In this document: positions 1-9,203 of the stretch, in pieces
Position numbering within the stretch: the first letter of the stretch is position 1
How the letters are laid out: each line of letters starts with the position of its first letter
Assembly (NCBI GenBank): GCA_002753185.1
Contig: PDZX01000041.1
Span: 1 to 35,041 of the forward strand
DNA length: 35,041 nt
Direction of reading: 5' to 3'
Source: Magnetococcales bacterium WMHbin3
GTDB lineage: Bacteria; Pseudomonadota; Magnetococcia; Magnetococcales; Magnetaquicoccaceae
The notes under the pieces: model-generated
What the model saw: only the letters and a program-made list of their open reading frames with translations
Databases searched by the model: none
What the model was told of the DNA's origin: nothing
Program-made: the position numbers and the translations under genes

Positions 1-10
1 CCCTCCTCCC
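1..10 (-). promoter_or_regulatory. Ribosome-binding-like purine tract for a gene off the left edge
   Basis: On the minus strand these bases read GGGAGGAGGG, a strong Shine-Dalgarno-like tract. It lies just after the stop codons ending the last visible gene (positions 22-24 or 32-34, depending on frame). The next minus-strand gene therefore probably starts just beyond position 1, so the tail operon continues out of the window. Confidence 0.4.
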
Positions 11-31
11 ACCTACCCTGCCTAAAACAGC

Positions 32-337
32 TTAATCCGCCGAACCGCCGTGTACGGACCCGTACGCACGGTGGTGTGGGAGGGGGAAAAGGCCACAAGC
101 CCCCCCTATCCCGATTGGATCATCGGCCAAGGGTGCCTTGATCACCTTGGTCACGGTTCCGGCGGCAGCGTCGTGCAGGGTCCATCCGGCTGGGATGGTG
201 GCGGTAATGGAGGTCGCGCCTTTGTTGCAGGTGGCGGACAGGTTGCTGACGTTGGTTTCCCCGGTCAGGATCGCGATCAGATCGTCCAACACCCCCTGTT
301 GGGTACCGCCTGCGCTGTAATTGTAGGTGGCAAACAT
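32..337 (-). CDS. Small distal tail/virion protein, probably frameshifted near its 3' end
   Basis: A 101-aa ORF starting MFATYNYSAGGTQQ, fourteen bases after the upstream gene. I do not recognise the family. Position at the end of the tail operon suggests a small structural protein. The last 25 or so residues look unlike the rest. A run of seven G (minus strand, positions 100-106) follows the codons for DDPIGI. If the run had six G, reading would pass into another frame that begins GGLVAFSP, ends TGPYTAVRRIKLF and stops at 22-24. That tail looks more protein-like and spans 316 bases, exactly one more than a multiple of three. I infer a one-base insertion, real or from sequencing, rather than a native end at 32. 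Confidence 0.6.
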   Translation of the reverse strand: MFATYNYSAGGTQQGVLDDLIAILTGETNVSNLSATCNKGATSITATIPAGWTLHDAAAGTVTKVIKAPLADDPIGIGGACGLFPLPHHRAYGSVHGGSAD

Positions 338-351
338 TTCTTCTCCCGTTG

Positions 352-1248
352 TCAGGCCGGATAGGTTCCCAGCACCTCAAGCGTGTTTTTCTTGAGAATC
401 TGGGTGTTGTAGAGATTGGTGTAGCCCCACCCTTTGCGCGTTCTCTTAGCTCGCACGAGGGGGAGGCTCCCGGTCAAAGGGAATGACGCCACCGGCACCG
501 GGATGCACCACCCAAGGACGGTCGCCATCCCGTTCTTGACCACGCAGGAGTGCAGGATGCGCACGACCAGCCCGCCGCAATCCGGATCGCGGTCGAAATT
601 GCCCAGCGAAAAGGTGACCTCCCGGCCTCGCGGCACGCCCAAATCCCGGAAGCGTTTTTGCAGGGAGGGACAATCCTCCAGGGTAAAGAGGGCGTTGGTG
701 TCGATGGTCTCCATGATGCCGTAGTTATTTTGCCCATCTGTCAGCCCCGGCCCCTCGGTGATGGTGGGAAGGACGTGCTGCCGGTGCAACGGACGGATGC
801 CGAGGTTCTTGATGGCCGGTTCGGCGGCGTATCCGTAGATAGACCACCGGTATGCCCAGGGATACAGCCCAGACCTTTCCGTGAGGTTCCAACTGTCCGA
901 CCACCAGCCACGTTCACCCGACCATCCGTCCCAGTTCCAAACCTGCGTGGGCCAGTCGTCTGGATAGCTCCAGCCGGATTGCCAGGGGACCAGCAGGTTG
1001 TTGGTGGAAACGGCGTTCAGCGTGGGCACCGGATGGTTGTAGGGAGTGCCGCCCAGGGTGCCGTTCAGGGCGGCCACGGCGTACAGATTGCCCAGATGCC
1101 AATAGCCGGACATGGCGTCGAGCTTCCAGTTCAGCACCAGCTTGGTGAGATAACTCACGCAAAAAAGCGGAGTGCGCGCATCCTCCTGGGCCAGACCCAC
1201 GTTGACGATCTGCTGGAATGGGCCAGCCTTCATCAAAGAAAAAGTCAT
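352..1248 (-). CDS. Distal tail structural protein of unknown family
   Basis: A 298-aa protein overlapping the upstream gene by four bases (ATGA), so it is translationally coupled and belongs to the tail operon. No signal peptide or membrane segment is visible. It is rich in Trp, Tyr and Gly, notably around residues 90-135, which suits a beta-rich receptor-facing or baseplate-type protein. Three cysteines lie in the C-terminal half, near DPDCGG and ILHSC. I cannot name a family. Position after the tape measure gene and before the end of the cluster suggests a tail-tip component; that is inference from order only. Confidence 0.6.
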   Translation of the reverse strand: MTFSLMKAGPFQQIVNVGLAQEDARTPLFCVSYLTKLVLNWKLDAMSGYWHLGNLYAVAALNGTLGGTPYNHPVPTLNAVSTNNLLVPWQSGWSYPDDWPTQVWNWDGWSGERGWWSDSWNLTERSGLYPWAYRWSIYGYAAEPAIKNLGIRPLHRQHVLPTITEGPGLTDGQNNYGIMETIDTNALFTLEDCPSLQKRFRDLGVPRGREVTFSLGNFDRDPDCGGLVVRILHSCVVKNGMATVLGWCIPVPVASFPLTGSLPLVRAKRTRKGWGYTNLYNTQILKKNTLEVLGTYPA

Positions 1249-2321
1249 TTGTTTAGCATCCTCAATTTCATGATGCGTTTAGTCTCCTCGTCCTGGGCCT
1301 CGAAATAGGTGATTTTTTCCACCTCCACGTAAACGTCGGGATCCGTCTCATCCAGATAGATCTTCTCCGTGGCGGTCTGGCGGGTGCCTTCGAGTTCGGT
1401 CAGGCTGTCGCTTTCGTCGTCCAGGCCGGGCAGCCCGGTGATGGTGATGCCGGGACACCCCTTGGGCCAGAACTCCCGCCGAAAGGAGGTGAGGACTGCC
1501 GCGCTGTCAGAGATGACGAGCAGTTGCACTGGAGGAATCTGGGCGGTGGTGACGTCACCCCGTGCCCAGGCGGTTTGCATGGCCTCGAACACACCCGGTT
1601 CGGCGACATCCCAGCCATTGCCATAGCTGACGGTGACGATGGTGTAGCCCGGATGGTACTCGACGACCAGGAAGCCGAAGGCCTCCTCTTGCGTATAGAA
1701 CGCCCCGGCATCCTGATCGTAGACCGGCGCGGGAATGCTGTTGCCTGCCCGGTTGAAAAACGTGCTTTGATGCTTGATGGTCGCGCTGGGACGGTCATAG
1801 TTGTAGCGCAGCGTTTTGCGGGTCTCCCCGGACCAGAGCAGAGTCTCTTTGATGCCGCTTCCCCGCCTGCCGGTCGTGCTGGCCGTACCGGTGCTGGCCT
1901 CCGATGTGAACGTCTCCAGCGTCCCTTTCCAGTTGGCAGGCCTGGCGATGCCGAACTGGGTGTTGCGGGCATTGGCAGTTGGGTTGACGGCGGCCTTCTG
2001 CCACGCGGGTTTGCGAACCGTCATGCTGCCTGAGCCGTTGTCGACAAAGACCTTGAGCGAGGCTGCGGTCGCCTGCGAGCAGTAAATCTTGATGCGCTTG
2101 CTCCCAGGCTCCACCACCTCCAAAATCGGCGGGATGCCTGCCTTGGCCCCTTGCCAGACCGCGATTTCCCAGGAGATGATCTTGACGGTGAGGTCGGGCG
2201 AGAAGGCCACCTTGACGGGAGAGTCGCCCACCAGGCCGGTATCCTCCACCACGACATCCAGGACGCCCGACTGGTCGCGCGTGCCGAAATTGACCTGGAG
2301 ATCTGCTGAAACCTGTCCCAT
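1245..2321 (-). CDS. Tail structural protein of unknown family
   Basis: A 358-aa protein starting MGQVSADLQVNFGTRDQSG, one base after the stop of its upstream neighbour and overlapping the downstream gene by four bases. This tight packing marks it as part of the tail operon. The composition is that of a soluble beta-rich protein, with a Thr/Ser/Gly-rich stretch near residues 135-155 (TSEASTGTASTTGRRGSG). The C-terminus (about 310-358) is acidic and ends in a basic patch RIMKLRMLNK. No recognisable enzymatic motif. Probably a tail-tip or baseplate component; the family is unknown to me. Confidence 0.6.
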   Translation of the reverse strand: MGQVSADLQVNFGTRDQSGVLDVVVEDTGLVGDSPVKVAFSPDLTVKIISWEIAVWQGAKAGIPPILEVVEPGSKRIKIYCSQATAASLKVFVDNGSGSMTVRKPAWQKAAVNPTANARNTQFGIARPANWKGTLETFTSEASTGTASTTGRRGSGIKETLLWSGETRKTLRYNYDRPSATIKHQSTFFNRAGNSIPAPVYDQDAGAFYTQEEAFGFLVVEYHPGYTIVTVSYGNGWDVAEPGVFEAMQTAWARGDVTTAQIPPVQLLVISDSAAVLTSFRREFWPKGCPGITITGLPGLDDESDSLTELEGTRQTATEKIYLDETDPDVYVEVEKITYFEAQDEETKRIMKLRMLNK

Positions 2322-2322
2322 C

Positions 2323-3375
2323 CTATTCGCTCTCGCCGGAAATGCCGATGATCACCTTGTTGCCCGACAGGGAAGCGGTGTTGGGCGGGATCACGCGCTT
2401 TTCCCAGATGGGGAAGGCCGCCGGGTGGGTCTTGAAGCGCAACACATCCCCGTTGGCCCATGTCCCGGAGAACAATGCCGAGGGGAGCGTGAAACAGGGC
2501 GCGGACCAGGCCGGATTGTTGGGCGCGAAGTCGGCATGGATCGTCCCGCCCCCCATCGATCCGGCGGTATCCCCGACGCAGGTGAAGGTCGTGGCACTGG
2601 AGAAAGTGATCGTCCAAGTCTGCTCACACCCGCCGATGGAATGGACCATCCGCAGATCGGTCAGCAGCGTGGGCACCGCTCCGGAGCCGTTCCATCCGCC
2701 ATACTTCCCGGCAGGCGAAAGGATCTGCCAATCGCTCGTGGTGCCAAAAATATCCCCAGCCTCGATCACCGACGACACCCGCGTGTTGGAGGCCGAATAG
2801 ACGTTCTCGATGACCGCGTCCTGCCGCAGCACGATAGTGGCGGTCGAGCCGTTCCAGACCACGGGAGTGCTGGAGATGCGCAGGAACTCCTCGGTGCCGA
2901 CCAGGTCATCCACCGAGGTCTTGTTGGTGATGCGGATCAGGCCGCCTGGACGAAAGATCGCATCCGATCCCTCTTCGGTGTTTACGACCAGGGTCGCACC
3001 CCCCGCGCCCTGCTGGTCCGGAATATTGGCATCCAGCGTCGCGCACCCATAGAAGGCATGGGCGACACCGGCGACATCCGCCTGCGTGTCCGTCTGCGTA
3101 CCGGGAAAGATCACCACCCGGTCGCCGCCGGGAGTCGGGGTGTCCACGAAGATCCGCGCATCGGCCAGTTTGAGGCTGTCGGCGTTGGCGATCTTGATGA
3201 ACACCTTCCGGTACTTCGTGGAGCCGTTCTTGCGCTCGCTGGCCGGGACATCGGGCCAGATGTTGTTCTTGACCCCATTGGCCGCCTCCACATCGGACAT
3301 CCGTCCTCCGTTGCCATCGAGGTCACTGACGATCTGCGGCTTCATGTACTGGATATCGCTGTTGGCAATGGTCAT
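2323..3375 (-). CDS. Tail structural protein of unknown family
   Basis: The reading frame is open further upstream, to a methionine at 3459, but that extension is an Arg/Gln-rich stretch (QPQRRRRDD) typical of translated leader. I place the start at the ATG at 3375, giving about 350 aa beginning MTIANSDIQYMKPQIVSDLD. The body contains many short beta-type stretches and Gly-rich turns and no catalytic motif I can see. It is the first minus-strand gene after the plus-strand Arc-like insertion and packs against the next gene with a one-base gap. A role in the distal tail is inferred from position. Confidence 0.6.
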   Translation of the reverse strand: MTIANSDIQYMKPQIVSDLDGNGGRMSDVEAANGVKNNIWPDVPASERKNGSTKYRKVFIKIANADSLKLADARIFVDTPTPGGDRVVIFPGTQTDTQADVAGVAHAFYGCATLDANIPDQQGAGGATLVVNTEEGSDAIFRPGGLIRITNKTSVDDLVGTEEFLRISSTPVVWNGSTATIVLRQDAVIENVYSASNTRVSSVIEAGDIFGTTSDWQILSPAGKYGGWNGSGAVPTLLTDLRMVHSIGGCEQTWTITFSSATTFTCVGDTAGSMGGGTIHADFAPNNPAWSAPCFTLPSALFSGTWANGDVLRFKTHPAAFPIWEKRVIPPNTASLSGNKVIIGISGESE

Positions 3376-3516
3376 GTCGTCTCTGCGTCTTCTTTGAGGT
3401 TGAAAGGTTGATTTTGTGTCCTGTTGACGGCATGCTTTTACAAGGTTTTTGTATCGCAATGCGGGTGATGCGCCGCCAACGATTTACGGCAGTGGGCAAG
3501 ATTACTTGGCAATCGG

Positions 3517-3531
3517 CTGATCTTGAATCAG
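3517..3531. promoter_or_regulatory. Candidate operator dyad upstream of the Arc-like gene
   Basis: CTGAT and ATCAG form a 5-bp inverted repeat around a 5-bp spacer (CTTGA), about 15 bp before the ribosome-binding site of the plus-strand Arc-like gene. The surrounding bases are AT-rich compared with the tail genes. Arc/MetJ-type proteins commonly bind short dyads near their own promoter, so autoregulation is possible. No convincing -35/-10 pair was found. Confidence 0.25.
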
Positions 3532-3559
3532 AACTTAAAATTTTTACAAGGATTTATTA

Positions 3560-3886
3560 ATGAAAAAAGGCAATCAATCCAACAAGAACAAAATCGTCTT
3601 GCATCTTTCTGATGAGATGTACCAAGAGCTGTTGGATGCCGCTTATGAGAACGACCGGAATCCTGCTCAAGAAATTATAGCCCGACTTGAGGACAGTCTC
3701 GAATTTTACCGGCATGGACTTGATTTTTCGGAAGCAATCATCAAATTTGCTGAGAACATGAAACGGATTAACGCCATTCAGAGCGAGAACCAACGATTAA
3801 TGGAAGAAACCTTGTCGCACATTGAGGATGTGGTGCCAGGCATAAATGAACAGATTGAAACGATGATGAAAAAACAGGTCCATTAA
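3560..3886 (+). CDS. Arc-like ribbon-helix-helix DNA-binding protein with coiled-coil tail
   Basis: A 108-aa protein on the strand opposite to the tail operon. Residues about 10-48 (KNKIVLHLSDEMYQELLDAA onward, with NDRNPAQEIIARLEDSL) match the Arc-type ribbon-helix-helix pattern: a basic beta-strand followed by two helices. The remaining 60 residues are Glu/Lys/Gln-rich and predicted coiled coil, perhaps for oligomerisation. AAGGAT eight bases before the ATG is a good ribosome-binding site. Being alone, reversed and AT-richer than its neighbours, it looks like a moron-type insertion between two tail genes. Likely target: its own promoter or a phage switch; unproven. Confidence 0.75.
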   Translation: MKKGNQSNKNKIVLHLSDEMYQELLDAAYENDRNPAQEIIARLEDSLEFYRHGLDFSEAIIKFAENMKRINAIQSENQRLMEETLSHIEDVVPGINEQIETMMKKQVH

Positions 3887-3930
3887 GGACAAGAATCAAC
3901 CAGCACATTGTGCTCACCTTTTCATGACTG

Positions 3931-4296
3931 TCACACTTCCATCAGCTTGATCAGCCCATTGAAAAACGAGCAGTGAGGCCGGATGGGCGTGAAGGAGATG
4001 GCCGGTGGATCCTGGTGGCGGAACATCACCAGGAACACCTCGTCCTCCCAAACCAGATCAAAGACGCCCCCGGGCTGGCTGGCCAAAGCGTAAATCGCCA
4101 CCACCTGGGCCAGGGTGAGCCAAGTGACATCGCCTTCCGCCTCCAGGTCAATGGGGCGGCCACCGGTCAGGCCGGAATGCCATACCACGTTGCTGCCTCC
4201 CAGAGTTCTGGCTGTCTCCTGGGCCACGGGTGACCAGTCGAAGCGGTTCTTCCATTGGAGGGAGTAGGGCAAGATCAAACCGCCGAGACTTTTCAT
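3931..4296 (-). CDS. Minor/distal tail protein following the tape measure
   Basis: A 121-aa soluble protein starting MKSLGGLILPYSLQWKNRFDW. It overlaps the tape measure gene by four bases (ATGA), so the two are translationally coupled. In siphophages the gene right after the tape measure usually encodes a distal-tail or tail-tip protein (lambda gpM, Dit-type), and the size fits lambda gpM. I see no diagnostic motif, so the role rests on position. The 44 bases between its stop and the plus-strand Arc-like gene hold no clear terminator. Confidence 0.7.
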   Translation of the reverse strand: MKSLGGLILPYSLQWKNRFDWSPVAQETARTLGGSNVVWHSGLTGGRPIDLEAEGDVTWLTLAQVVAIYALASQPGGVFDLVWEDEVFLVMFRHQDPPAISFTPIRPHCSFFNGLIKLMEV

Positions 4297-7200
4297 CGCG
4301 GCATCCTCCGCTCCAACTCCCGCAACGTGTTCACGAATTCGCGGGCACCGAAAGGTTGCGCCAGGATGGAGGCCGACGGGTGACCGTTTGAGGTCAGGTC
4401 GATGCGAATCACCTCCGTGACCTGAGGCGTGACACTCCCGCCACCCGCAAATGCCACCTGCGGGAGAGTCGGGATCACCAGATTGCGCACCAGTCCGCCC
4501 TGCGCGAAGCGGGGCAGTCGCATCTGGTTCATGGCGTGGAGCCGGTCCAAGCCGTAGAGCCGCACGGCCTCCTTGCGCAGTACGAACTCACCCCGTTGCA
4601 GCAAAGCCGGGATATCGTCCATCGATCCCCATCCAGGCAGGAAACCGCCACGGGCAAAGCCGGGCGCTTCCCCCTGGTCGGACGTGCCGCTTCTTTTTTC
4701 GACATAGTTGACGGTCACGGTTTTGCTTGATGGGATGCCCGCGATCCGGGCTACCAGGGTATCTATGGAGAGCAGCGCGGCATCGACATCGGCAAAAAAC
4801 GTGACCTTGGGCGCCTCCGGGACGGTCGCCTTGAACTCCCTGAACTTGGCCATCAGCCCGTCGATGGCCCCGGTGGCGGAAATCGTGTCGAAGGTGGCCT
4901 TCACCTCCGGTTGCCAGCCCGCGAACTCGCTTTTGAAGCGTTCGAAGACGCGGACAACGAGGTCGAGGCTCCGTTGCGCCTTGCCAGTTTCCCCGGAGAG
5001 GACATCCTGGACCACGGCCTCCAACGCCGTCGCCCCGCCCTGAAGTTCTGCCTTGATTTTGACCACCCGTTCCTTCTTTTCCAGCAGGTCGTCGATCTCT
5101 TTCCCGGCGTCACGGATTTTGTCCAGATTGGCGGTGATGATCAGGGTGTGGTCTTTCACCAGTGCGGTGTCCACCTCTTTCAGGGTATCCCGCAACCGGT
5201 CCAGCCGGTCGGTGGCGGCATCCGTCGATTTTTGCAGGGCTTCGGCTGCCTGGGTATGGGCGGATTCCTCACCTTTGAAAGCCTGGTTTTCGATTTGTGC
5301 TGCCTCCTGGATCTGCCGGAGGGCGCGGGCCAAAGCCTCTTTCGACCCGATGACCACCTTGTCGCCCCGGTTGACCGCATCGGAGGTGGATTCTGCCAGG
5401 GCGATCATCTTGTCGGCGTGCTTGCGGGCTTGCTCGAAATTCCCGGCCTGCAACGCCGCTTCGGCCTGGGCCTGCTCGGAGGCGATGCGTTTTTGCCGGG
5501 ATTGGTAGACCTGCACCGGATCCAGTCCCTTTTCGGCCAGATTGGCCAGCCGGTCGGCGATGGAGGCATTGAACTCCCGGCGCTCCCCGGCCAGTTGGAT
5601 GGCGGCGTCCCGGTGGCGTTTTTCCTCCTGGATGAGCCGGTCGATCATCTGGCGGTACGCGGCGGCGGTTCGTTCCAGGACGTTACGCTGGGACTGCAAC
5701 CGCTCCTCGTCCACCCTGGCGGCATCGATTCCCAGTCGTTTGGCGTTGTCGATCTTGGTCTGGAACTCTCTGCGCGACAGGGCCATGGCCTGCGCCAGGT
5801 AGCGATTGGCCTCTGCCAGTTTGGCTTCGCTCTCCTCAATGGCCATGGCCTTGACGGCTTGCAGCATGGCGCGCTGGGACATGGTGTCCGACGTGCCCCC
5901 GTTGGCCGTAGCCTGGAGTCTCTCCCGGCGTCTGGCGAACTGCTCCTCCAAGGAGCGGGTGGCTGTCTCGAACCCGGATGCGGCGGCATCGGCCAGGGAT
6001 TTGTACGACTTGGTTTCGTCGTCCACCGCTTCTTTGAGCTTCCCCCGGTGCAGCGTCAGGGCCTCGTGGTATTTGCCCAGTTGCAGATCGGCGGCGCCGA
6101 TGGCGTCCACCAGACCTTTCTTGGCGGCGGCGACCGGCCCGGAGATGGCGGTGGAGAACTGTTTGAAGGTGTCGGCCAGGGAGGCGACCTTGCCGGAAGC
6201 CGCTCCGGCCTCGCCATGTACGGCGCGAAACAGGGCGAGGATCTTTTCTTTCGTTTGTTGATCGGCATTCATGCCGTCCATGGCATCTCCCAACGCCTCC
6301 ACGGAGACACCGGCCTTTTTGGCCTCCTGCATCGTCTTGTTGAACGCGGCGGCGATCTCGTCGTGAGTGCGGCGCAGCTCGCTGCCCGCCACCTTGTTCT
6401 TCTCCAGAGCACCGTTCAGGCGGTCCATCTGCTGCCAGTTTCTCTGAGCCGGGGTCTGCGCCTCGCCGGTGGCCCCGTACCGCTTCGCCATGCTCTCCCG
6501 AAAGGCGTCCAGCTCCTTGCGCGCGGCCCGAAGCGCTTGGGTTTGTGTCTCCAGTTGCGAGGCCAACTCGAAGTGGTCTTTCTGCTTGAGTTGAGAGAGA
6601 AACTGATCCAGCTTGCTGGCGTTGTCCTGGGCGGCATCACCCATCTTGGCCATGATGCGGCCCTGGGCATCCAGCGAGAGGTTGGCCTCCGGCAGAAGGC
6701 CCGCCAGTTTTTCCTCCGCGTCGGCATGCTCCTGGGTGCCTTCCTTGGTCGATGCCAGGGTGGCTTTCAACTCCTCCAGGGTCTTGATCTTTTCAGCAAT
6801 GGCCTCCCTGGTCTTCCGGGTGGCGGCCAGGCTCTCCAGGAGCGGAGGAACGCCCGATGCCGTGGCCCTGGAAAAGGCAAAGGCCGCGACACCGGCGGCG
6901 GTCAACACGGCGCCAACGGGTGAGAACGCAAAACGACCCGCCACCAGGGCAAGAGCACCCATTTCGGCGGTCAACGCCACGACCCCGGCCCGCAGGACAC
7001 TCCACAGCAACCGCAACGCACCGAAACCGGCCAATGCGGTCAGAGCGGAAACGGCGCCCGCCGACAAAAGCGGAAAACGATCGGCCAGATCGGCCACTCC
7101 ATGCGTCATGGAGGCAAGGCCTTTGGAGGCCGCAATGATGGCGGGCAGGAATGCCGAACCCAGATTCACGCCCGCTTCGGAGATGGCGTTGCCTGCCAGT

Positions 7201-9203
7201 TGCATCTGCGAGGCGGTGGTCTTGGCTCGTTCATTGAATTCCTTCTGCATCGAACCCGCGTAGTGCGTCTCTTTGGAGACCAGCTCCAGGGATTTTTTGT
7301 AGGTTTCCAGACCAGCCAGCAGGATGGCGATGTCGTCGGCGTATTGCCTGCCGAAGAGGGTGGCCAGGGTTTCGGACTGGGTCTGTTTGTCCAGGCTGCT
7401 CAGGGTCTCCAGGAACGTCATCAAGGTTTTCTGCGGCGCCTTGCCGATGCTGGCGGCCAACTGCTCTGCGGAATAGCCGATCCGAGCCAGGGCCTGTTTG
7501 AAGTCCGCCTCGCGGGTGGGAGCGGTTTGCAGGATCAGCATCAGGGCGTTGATGGCCGTAGCCGCGATCTCCGGAGGGCGGCCCAGGGCGAGCATGGCGG
7601 TGCCGAGCGCGGCGGCTTCGGTGTTGGCGAGGCCAAACACCTTGGCCATGCCCCCGGTGCGGTTCATGACGTTGAGGATGTCCCGCTCCACGGCGTTGGT
7701 GTTGTTGCCCAGGTGGTTGATGGCATCCCCCAGCCGCTGCGTCTCCGGCACGCTCAGCTTGAAGATGTTCATCAACCGCCCGACCGCTTCCCCGGCCTCG
7801 TTGGGGGCGATGTTGAAGGCGGTGGACATCTTGGCCACCACTTCGGTGAAGCCGCGAATGTCCTTGGCCGCGATCCCCATCTGCCCCCCGGCCTCCGCGA
7901 TCCTGGCCAGCCCTTCCAGGGAGGTGGGGATCTCGCGGGACATGTTCTTGATGTCGGTGGTCAGCTCCTTGAACTCTCCGGGCGTGGTGAAATCCACCAC
8001 CTTGCGCACGTTCGACATCGCCGACTCGAAGGCAATCGCCTCCTTTGCCGCCAGTCCGATGCCAGCCCCCACGATCACCAGTTGCAGCAATTGCTCCCGG
8101 ACCAAAGCCAGACGCCCGGACCAGCCATCCGTGCCGTTGCGCAAGGCGAGGATCCCCTCGGTCATGCGCACATGCGCCCTGGCCAATTCGACGCCGGTGA
8201 GATTGCCGGTGGCCCGCAACCGCTCATAGGCCGCCTGGAGGCGCAGGATCTCCCGGTCGGTGTTGACCCTGGGGCCAAGATCAAGGACGTTGCGGGCCTC
8301 CTGCACCCTTTGTCTGGCCCTGGTGGCCGGGTCGATTCGCCCGATCTCCGCGCTCAGTGCCTTGGTTTTGTCGATCAGGGCGGCATGGGCGCGCAGCAAG
8401 TCACCGGCGGTCGCGGTGCCGGAGGCCTTCAAGCGCGCGTAGGCGTCGTTCAGCCGCGCAATCTCGGCGGTGACGGAGGCCGTCGAACGCACACCCAATG
8501 TTTGAAAATCACGAAAAGAGAGCGTGCTGCGTTCCGCCGCTCTTCGCAGTTCCTCGACCCGGACGATCATCGCTTCCCAGGCCGCGCGGGTCTGGTTGGC
8601 AGACAGGGTGCCGGTGGCATTCAACCGGTTGTAGGCCGCGATGACGCGCCCGATCTCCCGGTCGGTATTGGGCGGGATCGCCGGGATGCCCAGCACGCCT
8701 CTGGCTTCCTGCGTTCTTTGCATGCTCCTGGCCTGCGCCCGGAATCTGGCCTCGTTGGCGGTCAATTCAGCGCGGAGTCTGGCCTGAGCTGCAGAAAGAC
8801 CCGTGGTGGAGACTCCGGCTGCGGCCATGGAGGTGCGCAGGGCGTTCAGGGCGATGCTCTGTTGGACGAATGCGGCCTGGGCATCCGCCGCCGCTTTTTT
8901 TGCTGCCTCGAACTCCTGCTTCAACCCCTTGACCGGCGGGCCAACGATGTTGAACGCCGCTCCGAGCCGGGTGGCTTCCGCCTGGGTTTTGGCCCATTCG
9001 GCACGGGCATCCACGACGTTCTGCTTGAGTTCCCGAAAGGCGGTGATGCTTGCCAGGGCGGACTGGATGCGCTGACTTTCCTCCTTGGCCGCCTGGGCCA
9101 TGCCGCGCAGGCCGGTGGCGATTTCGTTCCTGACCCGCCCCATGCCACGCCCGATGTCGGCGGTGTTCATGAAGAGCGTGAATTCGAGCGAGGCGGTGGG
9201 CAT
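4293..9203 (-). CDS. Phage tail tape measure protein
   Basis: A 1636-aa protein, the longest in the window. It sets tail length and fills the tail lumen before DNA ejection. The N-terminal 380 residues are long coiled-coil repeats (recurring RLNATGTLSANQTRAAW-type units). Residues about 385-715 match the TP901-type tape measure core (AFESAMSNVRKVVDF, then NEAGEAVGRLMNIFKLS). A hydrophobic Ala/Val/Leu stretch at about 715-785 could insert in the host membrane. Residues 800-1500 are again coiled coil, and the C-terminus has the familiar GFARGGFLPGWG and RFAQGGLVRN turns. GGAGG lies ten bases before the ATG, inside the end of the preceding gene. At about 0.15 nm per residue the tail would be up to roughly 245 nm. 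Confidence 0.95.
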   Translation of the reverse strand: MPTASLEFTLFMNTADIGRGMGRVRNEIATGLRGMAQAAKEESQRIQSALASITAFRELKQNVVDARAEWAKTQAEATRLGAAFNIVGPPVKGLKQEFEAAKKAAADAQAAFVQQSIALNALRTSMAAAGVSTTGLSAAQARLRAELTANEARFRAQARSMQRTQEARGVLGIPAIPPNTDREIGRVIAAYNRLNATGTLSANQTRAAWEAMIVRVEELRRAAERSTLSFRDFQTLGVRSTASVTAEIARLNDAYARLKASGTATAGDLLRAHAALIDKTKALSAEIGRIDPATRARQRVQEARNVLDLGPRVNTDREILRLQAAYERLRATGNLTGVELARAHVRMTEGILALRNGTDGWSGRLALVREQLLQLVIVGAGIGLAAKEAIAFESAMSNVRKVVDFTTPGEFKELTTDIKNMSREIPTSLEGLARIAEAGGQMGIAAKDIRGFTEVVAKMSTAFNIAPNEAGEAVGRLMNIFKLSVPETQRLGDAINHLGNNTNAVERDILNVMNRTGGMAKVFGLANTEAAALGTAMLALGRPPEIAATAINALMLILQTAPTREADFKQALARIGYSAEQLAASIGKAPQKTLMTFLETLSSLDKQTQSETLATLFGRQYADDIAILLAGLETYKKSLELVSKETHYAGSMQKEFNERAKTTASQMQLAGNAISEAGVNLGSAFLPAIIAASKGLASMTHGVADLADRFPLLSAGAVSALTALAGFGALRLLWSVLRAGVVALTAEMGALALVAGRFAFSPVGAVLTAAGVAAFAFSRATASGVPPLLESLAATRKTREAIAEKIKTLEELKATLASTKEGTQEHADAEEKLAGLLPEANLSLDAQGRIMAKMGDAAQDNASKLDQFLSQLKQKDHFELASQLETQTQALRAARKELDAFRESMAKRYGATGEAQTPAQRNWQQMDRLNGALEKNKVAGSELRRTHDEIAAAFNKTMQEAKKAGVSVEALGDAMDGMNADQQTKEKILALFRAVHGEAGAASGKVASLADTFKQFSTAISGPVAAAKKGLVDAIGAADLQLGKYHEALTLHRGKLKEAVDDETKSYKSLADAAASGFETATRSLEEQFARRRERLQATANGGTSDTMSQRAMLQAVKAMAIEESEAKLAEANRYLAQAMALSRREFQTKIDNAKRLGIDAARVDEERLQSQRNVLERTAAAYRQMIDRLIQEEKRHRDAAIQLAGERREFNASIADRLANLAEKGLDPVQVYQSRQKRIASEQAQAEAALQAGNFEQARKHADKMIALAESTSDAVNRGDKVVIGSKEALARALRQIQEAAQIENQAFKGEESAHTQAAEALQKSTDAATDRLDRLRDTLKEVDTALVKDHTLIITANLDKIRDAGKEIDDLLEKKERVVKIKAELQGGATALEAVVQDVLSGETGKAQRSLDLVVRVFERFKSEFAGWQPEVKATFDTISATGAIDGLMAKFREFKATVPEAPKVTFFADVDAALLSIDTLVARIAGIPSSKTVTVNYVEKRSGTSDQGEAPGFARGGFLPGWGSMDDIPALLQRGEFVLRKEAVRLYGLDRLHAMNQMRLPRFAQGGLVRNLVIPTLPQVAFAGGGSVTPQVTEVIRIDLTSNGHPSASILAQPFGAREFVNTLRELERRMPR

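Noticed and set aside
50..364. Plus-strand ORF of 104 codons at the left end
   Set aside because: It is antisense to the last tail gene, with no ribosome-binding site and a Gly/Gln-rich composition.
2323..3459. Extended N-terminus of the 350-aa tail protein
   Set aside because: The extra 28 residues are Arg/Gln-rich translated leader, and the ATG at 3375 gives a more natural protein start. Similar extensions were rejected for the genes starting at 18338, 19094, 27249, 27905, 28836 and 30313.
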